In this document: piece after piece, positions 36,098 to 45,430 of the stretch
Position numbering within the stretch: the stretch's first letter is position 1
Layout of the letters: each line of letters begins with the position of its first letter
Assembly: GCF_004570325.1 (NCBI RefSeq)
Contig: NZ_SPQO01000002.1
Span: forward strand, 248,001-312,000
Direction: 5' to 3'
Source: Mycobacterium sp. PS03-16
Lineage (GTDB): Bacteria; Actinomycetota; Actinomycetes; Mycobacteriales; Mycobacteriaceae
Length of the DNA: 64,000 nt
The notes under the pieces: generated by a model
Told to the model about the DNA's origin: nothing
Databases searched by the model: none
What the model saw: the letters and a program-made list of their open reading frames with translations, nothing else
Made by a program: the position numbers and the translations under genes

Positions 36098-37048
36098 ATG
36101 ACCGCCACCGCACGCACCGGATCCCCGCGCCGCCCCCACGACGAGACCGTGCGCCTGCGCCCGCTCGACGGCACCGGTCACGGCGAGAAGACGGTGCGGA
36201 TCCGCCACATCGTCAGCGGCTTCGACGGGAAGACGGTGCGGCTGCGGCCCCTGGACCTGCCCGTGGTCGCCGACGTCGCCAAGACGGTCCGCGAGCGCTA
36301 TGCCGATCTGAAGAAGCAGGAGATCCGGCCGCCGAACCGGTGGGAGATCGCGCGGATGGCGCTGGTGATGCTGCTGGCGTCGATGCCGATCCTGGGCATC
36401 TCGGTCGACGTGTTCGGGCTGGTGCCGCAGCACGTCACCTCGGTGGTGCTGATCGCGTTGACCGCGGTGCTGGGCGCGCTGGTCACGTTCGTGCCGCACC
36501 GGACCGACGTGATCGTCGGCCGCGGGCTGATCGCCGGGATGGTGGCGTGCATCGTCTACGACGGCGCCCGGTTGTTCGCCGTGCACGCGCTGGGCCTGAT
36601 GGGCGACTTCATCCCGGTGATGGGCTCGTGGGTCACCGGTGAGCCCGACACGGCGGGCAGCGCAGCGGTCGGCTACGTGTGGCGCTACATCGGCGACGGC
36701 GGCGGGCTGGGTGTCGCGTTCTTCGTCGTGGCGTTCGCGCTGGGGATCGACCGCTGGCGCAACGTCTACGCGGTGCTGGCCGCCGTCGCGTTCGCGGTGT
36801 TCCCCACCTGGACCGGGTTGATCGCGACCGTCGCGCTGGCGCCGCGCGGCGAGCAGATGATGTTCCCGCTGAACGCCGCGACCGTCTCGGTCACGCTGAT
36901 CGGCCACCTGATCTTCGGGCTGTTCCTGGGGCTGGCCTTCCTGAAGGCGCCGCGGGGACGGCAGCGCAGTGAATGGCCGTGGCCGCCGATCCTGGAAACC
37001 ACGGCGGTCCGGCGGTTCCTACCGGTCGTCACTCACCGGCAGCCGTGA
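36098..37048 (+). CDS. Membrane protein with a TVR-repeat cytosolic tail
   Basis: 316 residues; family not recognised. The N-terminal ~80 residues are basic and carry four T-V-R units at Thr17, Thr32, Thr46 and Thr63 (ETVRLRPLDG, KTVRIRHI, KTVRLRPLD, KTVRERY), about 15 residues apart. Residues ~85-300 contain six or so membrane segments. The next genes encode an FHA domain and a Ser/Thr kinase, so these threonines are attractive phosphorylation and FHA-docking sites (inference). The ATG follows an AGGAAG sequence. Confidence 0.78.
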   Translation: MTATARTGSPRRPHDETVRLRPLDGTGHGEKTVRIRHIVSGFDGKTVRLRPLDLPVVADVAKTVRERYADLKKQEIRPPNRWEIARMALVMLLASMPILGISVDVFGLVPQHVTSVVLIALTAVLGALVTFVPHRTDVIVGRGLIAGMVACIVYDGARLFAVHALGLMGDFIPVMGSWVTGEPDTAGSAAVGYVWRYIGDGGGLGVAFFVVAFALGIDRWRNVYAVLAAVAFAVFPTWTGLIATVALAPRGEQMMFPLNAATVSVTLIGHLIFGLFLGLAFLKAPRGRQRSEWPWPPILETTAVRRFLPVVTHRQP

Positions 37049-37112
37049 GCTGAGCGCGTTCGGCGGTCACAGACCTCCTGTCTGGGCGAAGATGGCCCGG
37101 ATGGGAGGTCTG

Positions 37113-37721
37113 ATGTCTGCCCACCTGGAAGTGTGGACGCCGGCCGGGCGGCAGCTGATCCCGTTGAGCGGCGCGCGGGTGACGCTCGGCAAGGCCTCGA
37201 CCAACACCGTGGCCCTCGGGCACGACGACACCGTGTCCCGGCTGCACGCCGTGCTGGAGAACCTCGACTTCGCTTGGTCGCTGCGGGATCTGGGCAGCCG
37301 CAACGGCACCTACATCAACGGCGAGCGGATCACCGCCGAACGGGTGCTGCGCTCCGGCGACGAGCTGCGCGTCGGCAAGTCCCGCCTGATGTTCTGGGAG
37401 GCCCGCGCCGACGGACCGCGGGACGAGGAGACGGTGGCGGCCCAGCCGTCCGAACTTCCGCCGCGGCTGACGCGGCGCGAACAGGATGTGCTCGTGGCGC
37501 TGTGCCGCCCGCTGGTGTCCGACGCGCCGTTCCCGGAACCCGCCTCGGTGCGCGCGATGGCGGGCGCGCTGGTGGTCACCGAGGCCGCGGTCAAACAGCA
37601 TCTGCAGAACCTCTACGACAAGTTCGCCGTGCCCGCCGAGGGCGACCGCCGGGTGCGCCTGGCCAACGAGGCATTGCGGCGCGGCGCCGTCACGATCGCC
37701 CAGCTGCGCGACGCTAGGTGA
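37113..37721 (+). CDS. FHA domain fused to a LuxR-like/winged helix-turn-helix
   Basis: 202 residues. FHA domain at ~1-95 with the phosphothreonine-binding residues in place: TLGKASTNTV, SRLHA (43-47) and GSRNGTYING (61-70). After a linker, residues ~117-200 form an HTH module (LTRREQDVLVALCRPL, then VTEAAVKQHLQNLYDKF). It could couple phospho-signals to transcription. The start is fixed by a GGGAGG Shine-Dalgarno before ATG 37113. It overlaps the convergent kinase gene by 8 bp. Confidence 0.88.
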   Translation: MSAHLEVWTPAGRQLIPLSGARVTLGKASTNTVALGHDDTVSRLHAVLENLDFAWSLRDLGSRNGTYINGERITAERVLRSGDELRVGKSRLMFWEARADGPRDEETVAAQPSELPPRLTRREQDVLVALCRPLVSDAPFPEPASVRAMAGALVVTEAAVKQHLQNLYDKFAVPAEGDRRVRLANEALRRGAVTIAQLRDAR

Positions 37722-40700
37722 AGTCCAGCGCCTCGACGATCGCGACCGGGCCTTCGTGGGTGGGCCGGTCCGCGCCGCCGATGCAGTAGACGGTGGAGCC
37801 CACCGCGGCCACCACCTGCCCGTGCACCGGGGTCCGGATCGGCGCCTGCTCCGACCATGTCGCGTTGGCGATGTCGTACATCTCGACGGTGGGCAGCACC
37901 CGCGTCGACTCCTCGCCACCCACGGCGACGATCCGGCCGTCGAGGTAGGCCGCGCCGTAACTGCCACGCGCAGTCGGCATGTCCGCCAGCTTCTCCCAGG
38001 TCCCGGATTCCGGGTCGAATCGCTCGAACGCCGCCGAGTTCGCGTCGGCGGTCAGCGCGCGCCCGCCGACGGCGTAGACGTGGGTGCCGTCGGACACGGC
38101 GGCCAGATGCTCACGCGGGGTGGGCAGATCGGCCGCCGCCGTCCACGACTGACCGTCGAAGACCTCGGTCTGGGCGACGAGCTGTTTGCCGTTCTGTCCG
38201 CCGACGACGACCAGCATGTCGTCGACCACGGCCGCGGCGGGGGCGGCGCGAGCGTGCCCGAGCGGGGGCAGTTCGGCCCACGCGCCGTTGCGGAACGCGA
38301 ACACCTTGTTGGACGCCTCGGCGATGCTGTCGCCGGCACCGCCGAGCACCACCACCTCACCGCGGTAGGTCGCGGCCGCCGCGTGGTGCAGCGGGACCGG
38401 CAGCGGGGGCTGCGTCCGCCACTCCCCCGTGCGGGCGTTGTACGTCTCGACCGTCTGCAACGTCTCGCCGTGACGCATGCCGCCGGCGACCCAGATCTCG
38501 TCGCCCAGCACGGTCCACGCCATCATCAGCCGCTCGGTGGGCGCATCGGGCAGCGCTCGCCATGCCGCGGCGGGCTGCGGCCGGCGCGGGCCCAGCTCGA
38601 TCGCCTCCGCCGACGCCGTCACCTGGCCGTCGGACGCGCCGGTCGATCCGCCGACCGCGTACACGGTGCGGCCGACCGCCGCCACCGCCAGACCGTGGCG
38701 CGCGGCGCCCATCGCGGGCAGCGCCGTCCAGGTGTCGGTGGTGAGGTCGAGTGCGGCGACGCTGTCGAGCACCCGCCCGCCCGACATGCCGCCGGCCGCC
38801 ACCAGCCGGGCGTCGGCGACCGCCACGCCGAAGTCGCTGCGCGGCTGGGGAAGTGCCGGCAGTGCCGTCCACCGGTCGGCGGCCGGGTCGTACGCCTCGA
38901 CCGCCGCCGAATCGGCGGTCCCGGTGGATCCGCCGACCGTGTACACCAGCGCGCCGTCGGACGCTGCGCCCATCCGCTGGCGCGGCGTGGGCATCGGGGC
39001 GCCGAGTGTCCAGGTGGTGCCGTCGAACACCTCGGTGGTGTCCAGCGGTCGGCCGCCGGCGTCGACGCCGCCCGTGACGACGATGCGGTCCCCCACCACC
39101 GCGGCGGCAGCGGCCGCGCGGGGCTGCAGCAGCGGCGGCAGCGGCGTCCACCGGCTGTCGACCACCCGCCACACCCGGTCGGTGGCGGCCTGCCCGTCGG
39201 CGCCGTCGGCCCGCAGTCCGCCCAGCACCACCGGGGTGCCCTGCCACGTCACCGCCATCGCCCGCTGCACCGGAACGGGCAGATCCTCTCCGCCCTTCCA
39301 GCTGTCGATGGCCGGGTCGTAGCCCTCGTGCCGACCGCTGACGCGGCCGTCGGCACCGACGCCGCCGAACACCCAGATGGTGCCGTCGGCCTCGGTGGCC
39401 GCCACCTCGGAGCGGGCGACCCGCGCATCGGCGATCGGCTGCCAGCCGGATTGCGTCTGCGCGGCGGGGGCACTCGGGGCGGCGGCCTCGTCGACCTCGG
39501 TGTCGGGCCGGGAGGTGACCAGGTAGACGCCGCTGACCACCAGCACCAGCACGGCCACCGCGGCGGCCGCCGCGATCAGCGGTCTCCTGCGCTCCCGCTT
39601 CGCCGGGACTGGCGGGGCGGCCGCGGCCGCCGGCGCGGGCTCGGGTTCGGGTTCGGGTTGGGGTTGAGGTCGGGGTTCGGGCGTGGGGACCCGCCACGGC
39701 AGGCTCGACGCGCTGATCGAGGCGGTGTGCCCGAACAGGTCCGCATTCGTCGCCGGCGGCGGCTCGGCCGGCGGAACGGGTTGTGGCGCCGGCGTTTCGG
39801 TGAACTCCGGCGGGACGCCGGCCTGGGTGCGCTCATCCGGCGCCGCCTCGGCGACCGGCTCGCTGAGCGCCATGGGGTCGGGCGTGAGCCCGTTGTGCCG
39901 CTGCGCCAACTGCAGCTCGCGGCCGAATTCCTCAGCGGTGGCGTGCCGTTCGGCGGGTTCGCGCGACATCGCCTTCTCGATCGCCGCGCAGACGTCGGCC
40001 GGAATCCCCTGCGGACGTAGATCGGGCACCGGGGTCGAGGTGATCCGCAGGTAGTGGGCGATGAGGTCCTCGTCGGCCTTGCGCTCGTGCGGCGGGTTTC
40101 CGGCGATCAGCGCGTAGATCGTGGCGCCCAGCGAGTAGACGTCGGCCGCAACCGTCGGCGGATGCCCTTCGAGCACCTCGGGGGCGGTGTAGGACAGCGT
40201 GCCGGTGAAGAAGCCGGTCTGGGTCTTGTACCCACCGGTGATGCGCGCGGTCCCGAAGTCGCTGAGCTGCGGTTCGCCGTAATCGTTGACGAGCACGTTC
40301 GCCGGTTTGATGTCGCGGTGCAGGGTGCCCGTGCGGTGGGCGGTCTCCAGCGCCCCGCACAGCTTGACCCCGATCCGCAGCGCCTCCGGCCACGCGATGC
40401 GGCCCTCCTGGCGGACGCGATGGGCGAGCGAACCCCGTGCGTGATAAGGCATCACGATGAACGGCCGGTTCCGCTCGGTCACTCCCACCTGCAGGATGTT
40501 CACGATGTTGGGGTGACCCGAGAGCCCGCCCATCGCGTACCCCTCGCGCAGGAAGCGTTCGCGGTCGTCGTCGTCGAGGTCCGAGGCGAGCACCTTGATC
40601 GCGACGCTGCGGCCCAGCGACTTCTGCGCGCAGCGGTAGACCACCCCGCCACCGCCGCGGCCGACCTCGACGGCGTCGGTGAAGCCGGCAGCCGCCAGTT

Positions 40701-40722
40701 CTGCAGCTATCCCACCCGCCAT
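37714..40722 (-). CDS. Receptor Ser/Thr protein kinase with extracellular Kelch-repeat domain
   Basis: About 1002 residues. Cytosolic Hanks-type kinase at 1-275: glycine loop GRGGGGVVY (21-29), Lys43 in VAIKV, HRDIKPANVL with Asp137, DFG at 155-157, GTLSYTAPEVLEG. A Pro/Glu juxtamembrane segment (~285-378) is followed by one membrane helix (~382-402). The outside part (~415-1002) contains twelve Kelch motifs (paired GG with a following W and PxPR), enough for two six-bladed propellers. Kinases with PASTA or NHL sensors are well known in mycobacteria; Kelch is less usual. ATG 40722 has the GGAGGGG Shine-Dalgarno at proper distance; ATG 40731 is the alternative. Confidence 0.9.
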   Translation of the reverse strand: MAGGIAAELAAAGFTDAVEVGRGGGGVVYRCAQKSLGRSVAIKVLASDLDDDDRERFLREGYAMGGLSGHPNIVNILQVGVTERNRPFIVMPYHARGSLAHRVRQEGRIAWPEALRIGVKLCGALETAHRTGTLHRDIKPANVLVNDYGEPQLSDFGTARITGGYKTQTGFFTGTLSYTAPEVLEGHPPTVAADVYSLGATIYALIAGNPPHERKADEDLIAHYLRITSTPVPDLRPQGIPADVCAAIEKAMSREPAERHATAEEFGRELQLAQRHNGLTPDPMALSEPVAEAAPDERTQAGVPPEFTETPAPQPVPPAEPPPATNADLFGHTASISASSLPWRVPTPEPRPQPQPEPEPEPAPAAAAAPPVPAKRERRRPLIAAAAAVAVLVLVVSGVYLVTSRPDTEVDEAAAPSAPAAQTQSGWQPIADARVARSEVAATEADGTIWVFGGVGADGRVSGRHEGYDPAIDSWKGGEDLPVPVQRAMAVTWQGTPVVLGGLRADGADGQAATDRVWRVVDSRWTPLPPLLQPRAAAAAAVVGDRIVVTGGVDAGGRPLDTTEVFDGTTWTLGAPMPTPRQRMGAASDGALVYTVGGSTGTADSAAVEAYDPAADRWTALPALPQPRSDFGVAVADARLVAAGGMSGGRVLDSVAALDLTTDTWTALPAMGAARHGLAVAAVGRTVYAVGGSTGASDGQVTASAEAIELGPRRPQPAAAWRALPDAPTERLMMAWTVLGDEIWVAGGMRHGETLQTVETYNARTGEWRTQPPLPVPLHHAAAATYRGEVVVLGGAGDSIAEASNKVFAFRNGAWAELPPLGHARAAPAAAVVDDMLVVVGGQNGKQLVAQTEVFDGQSWTAAADLPTPREHLAAVSDGTHVYAVGGRALTADANSAAFERFDPESGTWEKLADMPTARGSYGAAYLDGRIVAVGGEESTRVLPTVEMYDIANATWSEQAPIRTPVHGQVVAAVGSTVYCIGGADRPTHEGPVAIVEALDFT

Positions 40723-40896
40723 GGCGCTCATCCCCTCCGGTGAGATGCCGATCGTTCGCCTCAAGGTACCGAGCGAAGCCGCCGCAGACCCCCGAAACGG
40801 CGGCGCTGCGGACGATCGGTCTCCCCGCGCGACCTGGCAAAGCAGTGGCGATGCGCCGCGACCCGTGTCACGGTTCACCGCCGTACGCTGAGTCGC

Positions 40897-41541
40897 GTGC
40901 CTGAAGCAGGGTCGGTCACCGTCGACGAGATCCGGGTCGCCGACGGGGCGCATGCCTGGCGGCAAGCGGGATTCGGCGTCGATCCCGATGACGTCTGCCG
41001 GGTGGGCGGCGTCCGCGTCCGGCTGGTGGGTTCCGACCGGGGCACCGGCATCGTGGGCTGGGCACTGCGCGGCGCCGGCGCGGACAACGCGCTCGACGGC
41101 ATCCCGACGTCGCGGTCCGACGCGGCGCCCGCGGCGCCGGGGACGCACCCGAACGGCGTCACCGCGATCGACCACGTCGTGCTGATGTCGCCCGCCCTGC
41201 AGCGGACCGTCGACGCGCTGACCGCCGTCGGCGTCACGCCGCGCCGCGAGCGCGACGCTCACCTGGGTGGCCGGCCGATGCGGCAGGTCTTCTTCCGGTT
41301 GGGTGAGGTGATCCTCGAGGTGGTCGGGTCGCCGGACACGGCCGGCGACGGGCCGTCCGCCCTGTGGGGAATCACCTACGTGGTCGCCGACATGGACGCG
41401 ACCGCGGCATTCTTCGGTGACCGCACGTCGCCGGTCAAGGACGCCGTGCAGGCGGGGCGGCGGATCACCACGCTGCGGCACCGCGATCTCGGAATGTCGG
41501 TCCCGACGGCGATGATCTCCGCACCTATCCTCAGCGCATGA
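40897..41541 (+). CDS. VOC (glyoxalase/bleomycin resistance) superfamily protein
   Basis: 214 residues. The central part [24 protein letters not shown] and the metal-ligand type segment [16 protein letters not shown] resemble a vicinal-oxygen-chelate repeat; a weaker repeat precedes it. Function unknown. GTG start at 40897; its stop overlaps the ATG of rnhA (ATGA), so the two are coupled. Confidence 0.8.
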   Translation: MPEAGSVTVDEIRVADGAHAWRQAGFGVDPDDVCRVGGVRVRLVGSDRGTGIVGWALRGAGADNALDGIPTSRSDAAPAAPGTHPNGVTAIDHVVLMSPALQRTVDALTAVGVTPRRERDAHLGGRPMRQVFFRLGEVILEVVGSPDTAGDGPSALWGITYVVADMDATAAFFGDRTSPVKDAVQAGRRITTLRHRDLGMSVPTAMISAPILSA

Positions 41542-42011
41542 CCGCGCCCGTGAACCACACCGACGTCGTGATCATCCACACCGACGGCGGATGCTCGCCG
41601 AACCCGGGCCCCGGCGGGTGGGGCGCGGTGCTGCGTCAGCGTGAGCACGTGCGGGAGATGTGCGGCGGAGAGCCCGGCGCCACGAGCAACAACCGGATGG
41701 AGTTGACCGCCCCGATCATGGCGTTGGAGGCGCTGACCAGACCCGTGGTCGTACACCTGCACACCGACAGCACCTACGTCCGCAACGGCATCACCAAGTG
41801 GGTCCTCGGGTGGGAGCGCAACGGTTGGCTGACCGCCGCCAGGCAGCCGGTGAAGAACGCCGACCTGTGGCGTCGGCTGCGCCAGGCGTGCGCACGCCAC
41901 CAGGTCGAGTGGTTCTGGGTGAAGGGCCATTCCGGCATCGCCGACAACGAGCTGGCCGACCGATTGGCCACCCGCGGTTTGAAGGAGGCGCTCGCCGCTA
42001 CTCCCAGGTGA
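41538..42011 (+). CDS. rnhA: Ribonuclease HI
   Basis: 157 residues. Catalytic carboxylates Asp16 ([15 protein letters not shown]), Glu55 (NNRMELTAP), Asp77 (HTDSTYV) and Asp141 (DNELADRLA) are all present, with His131 in KGHSG. It degrades the RNA strand of RNA-DNA hybrids. Convergent with ligD, overlapping it by 14 bp. Confidence 0.96.
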   Translation: MTAPVNHTDVVIIHTDGGCSPNPGPGGWGAVLRQREHVREMCGGEPGATSNNRMELTAPIMALEALTRPVVVHLHTDSTYVRNGITKWVLGWERNGWLTAARQPVKNADLWRRLRQACARHQVEWFWVKGHSGIADNELADRLATRGLKEALAATPR

Positions 42012-44274
42012 CCTCGTCGGGCGTCTTGTCGGGGCGCAGGCCGCGCCACGACGGCTGCCGCAGCCGGTCGTCAGAGGTGCGTTCGCTGTAGCGGACCTCG
42101 CCGACCAGCTCGGGCCGCACGAACGTCACGCCCTTGGCGTCCTGGGTGGGGAGCCGGGTGGCGAACGGCGATTCTTTCGTGTGCAGCGGGGCGAGCGTCT
42201 TCTTGAGGTGCGCGAGGTCCTTCTCGGTGAACCCGGTGCCGACGCGGCCGACGAACTGCAGCCCGTCGGGCCCCGGGATGCCGAGCACCAGGGCGCCGAT
42301 CCCGCTGCTGCGGCCGCCTTCACCCTGCCGCCAACCGCCGATCACCACCTCCTGGGTGTTCCAGATCTTGTCCTTGATCCACGCCGAGGACCGGCGCCCG
42401 GGCTGGTACGTGGAGTCCCACTTCTTGGCGACCACGCCCTCCCATTTGCGTTCGCGGGCATGCTCGAGCGCCTCGGGGCCGTCGCCGTCGAGTTGCGGCG
42501 GCACGATCAATCCGCCGGCTTCGGCGAGCATCTCGAGGATCCGCCTGCGGTCGCGGTACTTCGCCCGCAGCAGCCAGCGACCGTCGAGGCGCAGGATGTC
42601 GAAGGCCCAGAACTCGATTCGCGTGGCGCGGGCCCGGTTCTGCATCTCGCCGAAGCTCGGCACACCCTTCTCGTCCAGCGCGACGATCTCACCGTCGAGG
42701 ACGACGTGGTGGTCGGCGAGATCGGCGGCCAGCGCCTGCAATTGGGGGAACTCCCGGGTCACGTCGCGGCCGCTGCGGGACCGCAGGCAGAGGTTGCCGT
42801 GGTCGGCGTCGACCAGCAGCCGGTAGCCGTCCCACTTGCCTTCGAAGGCCCACTGTGTGGCGGTGTACTTCGCCACCGACCCGTGGGTGGCCAGCATCGG
42901 CGCGATGTCGTCGAACGTGGGGTTGGCCTGGTCCTTCATCCGGTGCGCCAGCCAGTTCTTGCCGTCGGTCTGGATCAACGCGTACCGGCCGTCGATCTTG
43001 CTGCCGTGCAGGGTGATGATCACCTCGCCGCCCTTGGCCGGACCGTCGGGCGGGTGGTCGTTGAACTTCTCGGTGTCGTAGGTGCCGGTGTCCCAGACGA
43101 TCATGTCGCCGCCGCCGTACTCGCCCTTCGGGATGGTTCCGTGGAAGGTCAGGTACTCCATCGGATGGTCCTCGGTGTGCACGGCAAGGCGGTTCTCCGA
43201 CGGGCTCTCCGGCAGATTCTTGGGCACGGCCCAGCTGACCAGCACGCCGTCGCGTTCCAAACGCAGGTCGTAGTGCAGCCGGCGGGCGTGGTGCTCCTGG
43301 ATGACGAAGCGGTCGTTGTTGCCTCTCGTCGGCGGCTTCGGCGGGACGGGTTCGGGCGTCTTCGACGGGTCACGCATGCTGCGGTACTTGGTCAGCCGGT
43401 CCTCGACGGGCGCCTTCTCGTCGAGGTCGGCGAGCAGATCACCGAATTGCTCGATGCGCTCGAGCACCTCGTCGAAGCGCAGGTGCCGCAGGTCGGGGTC
43501 TTCGATCTCGTCCCAGGTGCGCGGCGCGGCGACGGTGGGTTCGGCGCGGCCGCGCATCGAATACGGCGCGATCGTCGTCTTGTTGCCGTTGTTCTGACTC
43601 CAGTCCAGGAACACCTTGCCGGTGCGCAGGCTCTTGGTCATGGTGGCGGTGACCTGTTTGGGCATGGTCTTCTCGAGCTGCTGGGCGATCCGCTTGGCCA
43701 GCACCGAGGCGCCCTGGCTGCTGATCGGATCCTCCAGCGGCACGTACAGGTGCAGACCCTTGCTGCCGCTGGTCAGCGGGTAGGCCGTCAGCCCCATACC
43801 GGTGATGAGGTCGCGGACCTCGTGGGCGACCTGGCACAGCTGGCGGAACGTCACGCCCTCGCCGGGGTCGAGGTCGAACACGATGCGGGTGGCCGGGCCG
43901 GGCGTGAGCGCGTCCTTGTCCCCGACGAAGCGCCACTGCGGGACGTGGACCTCGAGCGACGCCTGCTGCGCGATCCAGGCCAGGCCCTCGCGGGAGTCGA
44001 TGATCGGGTAGGTGGTGGTGCCGGACTTGTGCACGACGCTGCCGCGGGTCAGCCAGTCCGGGGCCGAGCTGGCCAGCTGCTTCTCGAAGAATTCCAGCTC
44101 GCCGACACCGTTGGGCCAGCGCTTACGGGTGACCGCCCGGCCCGCGATGTGCGGCACCATCGCGTCGGCGACCACGACGTAGTACTCGAACACCTCGGCT
44201 TTGGTGGTCCCCGTCGCCGGGTACAGCACCTTGTCCGGGTTGGTCAGGCGCACCCGACCGAAGTGATCCACCAC
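41998..44274 (-). CDS. ligD: Multifunctional ATP-dependent DNA ligase D (polymerase-phosphoesterase-ligase)
   Basis: 758 residues in the mycobacterial order. The primase-polymerase domain covers about residues 1-290 ([28 protein letters not shown] catalytic Asp pair), the 3'-phosphoesterase about 300-450 ([18 protein letters not shown]), and the ligase about 455-758 with the adenylated Lys in [10 protein letters not shown] near residue 480. It is the partner of Ku in non-homologous end joining. GTG start at 44274. Length and domain order agree with M. tuberculosis LigD. Confidence 0.97.
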   Translation of the reverse strand: MVDHFGRVRLTNPDKVLYPATGTTKAEVFEYYVVVADAMVPHIAGRAVTRKRWPNGVGELEFFEKQLASSAPDWLTRGSVVHKSGTTTYPIIDSREGLAWIAQQASLEVHVPQWRFVGDKDALTPGPATRIVFDLDPGEGVTFRQLCQVAHEVRDLITGMGLTAYPLTSGSKGLHLYVPLEDPISSQGASVLAKRIAQQLEKTMPKQVTATMTKSLRTGKVFLDWSQNNGNKTTIAPYSMRGRAEPTVAAPRTWDEIEDPDLRHLRFDEVLERIEQFGDLLADLDEKAPVEDRLTKYRSMRDPSKTPEPVPPKPPTRGNNDRFVIQEHHARRLHYDLRLERDGVLVSWAVPKNLPESPSENRLAVHTEDHPMEYLTFHGTIPKGEYGGGDMIVWDTGTYDTEKFNDHPPDGPAKGGEVIITLHGSKIDGRYALIQTDGKNWLAHRMKDQANPTFDDIAPMLATHGSVAKYTATQWAFEGKWDGYRLLVDADHGNLCLRSRSGRDVTREFPQLQALAADLADHHVVLDGEIVALDEKGVPSFGEMQNRARATRIEFWAFDILRLDGRWLLRAKYRDRRRILEMLAEAGGLIVPPQLDGDGPEALEHARERKWEGVVAKKWDSTYQPGRRSSAWIKDKIWNTQEVVIGGWRQGEGGRSSGIGALVLGIPGPDGLQFVGRVGTGFTEKDLAHLKKTLAPLHTKESPFATRLPTQDAKGVTFVRPELVGEVRYSERTSDDRLRQPSWRGLRPDKTPDEVTWE

Positions 44275-44306
44275 GCCACGGTATTACCCGCTGTCGCTAC
44301 TTTGCC

Positions 44307-44354
44307 CGTCGCTCGCTTTGCGCGCCGCTCGCTTTGCGCGCCGCTCGCTTTGCG
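44307..44354. repeat. Three tandem copies of a 16-bp unit
   Basis: CGCCGCTCGCTTTGCG repeated head to tail three times (first copy has T for C at base 3). It lies upstream of the divergent ligD start and in front of palindromic element C1. Confidence 0.85.
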
Positions 44355-44359
44355 CGCCG

Positions 44360-44412
44360 AGTTCTACCTCAGGGTCGTCGAACGGCGCCGGCAACGACCC
44401 TGGTGCAGAAGT
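44360..44412. repeat. Palindromic element family C, copy 1
   Basis: An imperfect inverted repeat with arms around CAGGGTCGT and ACGACCCTG, then GTGCAGAAGTC. The same sequence landmarks recur at 45349-45402, so the two copies flank the frameshifted gene. Confidence 0.65.
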
Positions 44413-44505
44413 CGGCGCTTCACATGGCGGGATTCATCCACAGCTCGCCGTCCGCGGCCGCCCCGTCGAGCGCTGGCCGTCGGCCCTCGGCGTCACCGTG
44501 GCGCC

Positions 44506-45359
44506 ATGTCTCAACCTCTGATCGGGCGGGAAGCCCTCGGCGCCGGCCGGTTGACCGTGGCCAATTGCGTGCGAGGTACGTCGCCGTGCACCCCGGCGTC
44601 TACGTGCTCAAGGTCGCCGAGCAGACGCTGCTGGCCCGGACGCACGCCGCATGGCTGTGGACCGGCCGTAGCGGCGTCATCGCGGGGCGGGTCGCCGCGG
44701 CCCTGCACGGCGCGAAGTGGGTGGACGCCACGACACCGATCGAGGTGATCACCGCGCACGGCCGCCCTCGTGACGGTGTGGTCGTGCGGGAGGAACGGCT
44801 CGGCGAGGACGAGGTCGTCCACATCGGCGAGCTGCCGGTCACCTCGCTCGCCCGCACCGCATTCGATCTGGCCCGACACCTTCCGCGTGACTCCGCCGTG
44901 GTGCATCTCGACGCGCTGGCCGCGGCAACCGGTGTGACGGCCGCCGATGCCGCGACGCTCGCGCAGCGTTACCGCGGGGCCCGAGGTGTGCGCACCGCTC
45001 AGGTCGCCCTGGACCTGATGGACGCCGGCGCACAGTCACCACAGGAAACCCGGCTGCGATTGATGCTCATCGATGATGGACTGCCCCGACCGCGAACGCA
45101 GATCCGCGTGTCCGACGGTTTCGCGGAGGCCTTCATCGACATGGGTTACGACGAACCGAAAGTGGGCCTCGAGTACGAGGGCGCGCACCACGCCGGCAAT
45201 CGCCGCCAATACGTGTACGACGTCGGCCGCGCGGAGCTCATCGAACGCGAGGGCTGGCACGACATCCGAGTGGTGGCCGAACACAGCCGCCGGTTCACCC
45301 TGCACCGGGTCTGCGAGGCGTTCGCCCGCCGCGGCTGGACCCCGCCGACTTCGACCTGA
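44506..45359 (+). pseudogene. Frameshifted AbiEi-like N-terminus / DUF559-type protein gene
   Basis: The expected start MSQPLIGREALGAGRLT is encoded from ATG 44506, but the continuation RGQLRARYVAVHPGVYVLKV lies in the other frame. The junction is at 44554-44558, where ACCGTGGCC would need one extra C (ACCCGTGGCC) to join the two. The downstream frame is open to 45359 and carries an N-terminal AbiEi-like region and a C-terminal DUF559/Vsr-like fold (EAFIDMGYDEPKVGLEYEG, then VYDVGRAELIEREGWHDIRVV). Related proteins are abundant in mycobacteria and of unsure function. Either a real single-base deletion or a homopolymer sequencing error. Confidence 0.75.
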
Positions 45360-45402
45360 GGGTCGTCAAACGTCCACTTGCACAACCCTGGTGCAGAACT
45401 CG
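45349..45402. repeat. Palindromic element family C, copy 2
   Basis: Contains GAGGGTCGTCAAACG and CAACCCTGGTGCAGAAC, matching copy C1 across both halves. It overlaps the 3' end of the frameshifted gene and separates it from the convergent ABC ATPase gene. Confidence 0.65.
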
Positions 45403-45430
45403 ACGAGCCGCGCCGAGCCGAGCCAGCGCC

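Noticed and set aside
37486..40020. Very long open frame (about 840 codons) on the + strand across the kinase gene
   Set aside because: It is antisense to the Kelch kinase, has no recognisable domain, and is rich in Arg/Gly/His as expected for a shadow frame in high-GC DNA.
40723..41481. N-terminal extension of the Kelch kinase by about 250 codons
   Set aside because: The extension is antisense to the VOC gene, is Arg/Asp-rich, and an SD followed by ATG sits at 40722/40731 right before the kinase domain.
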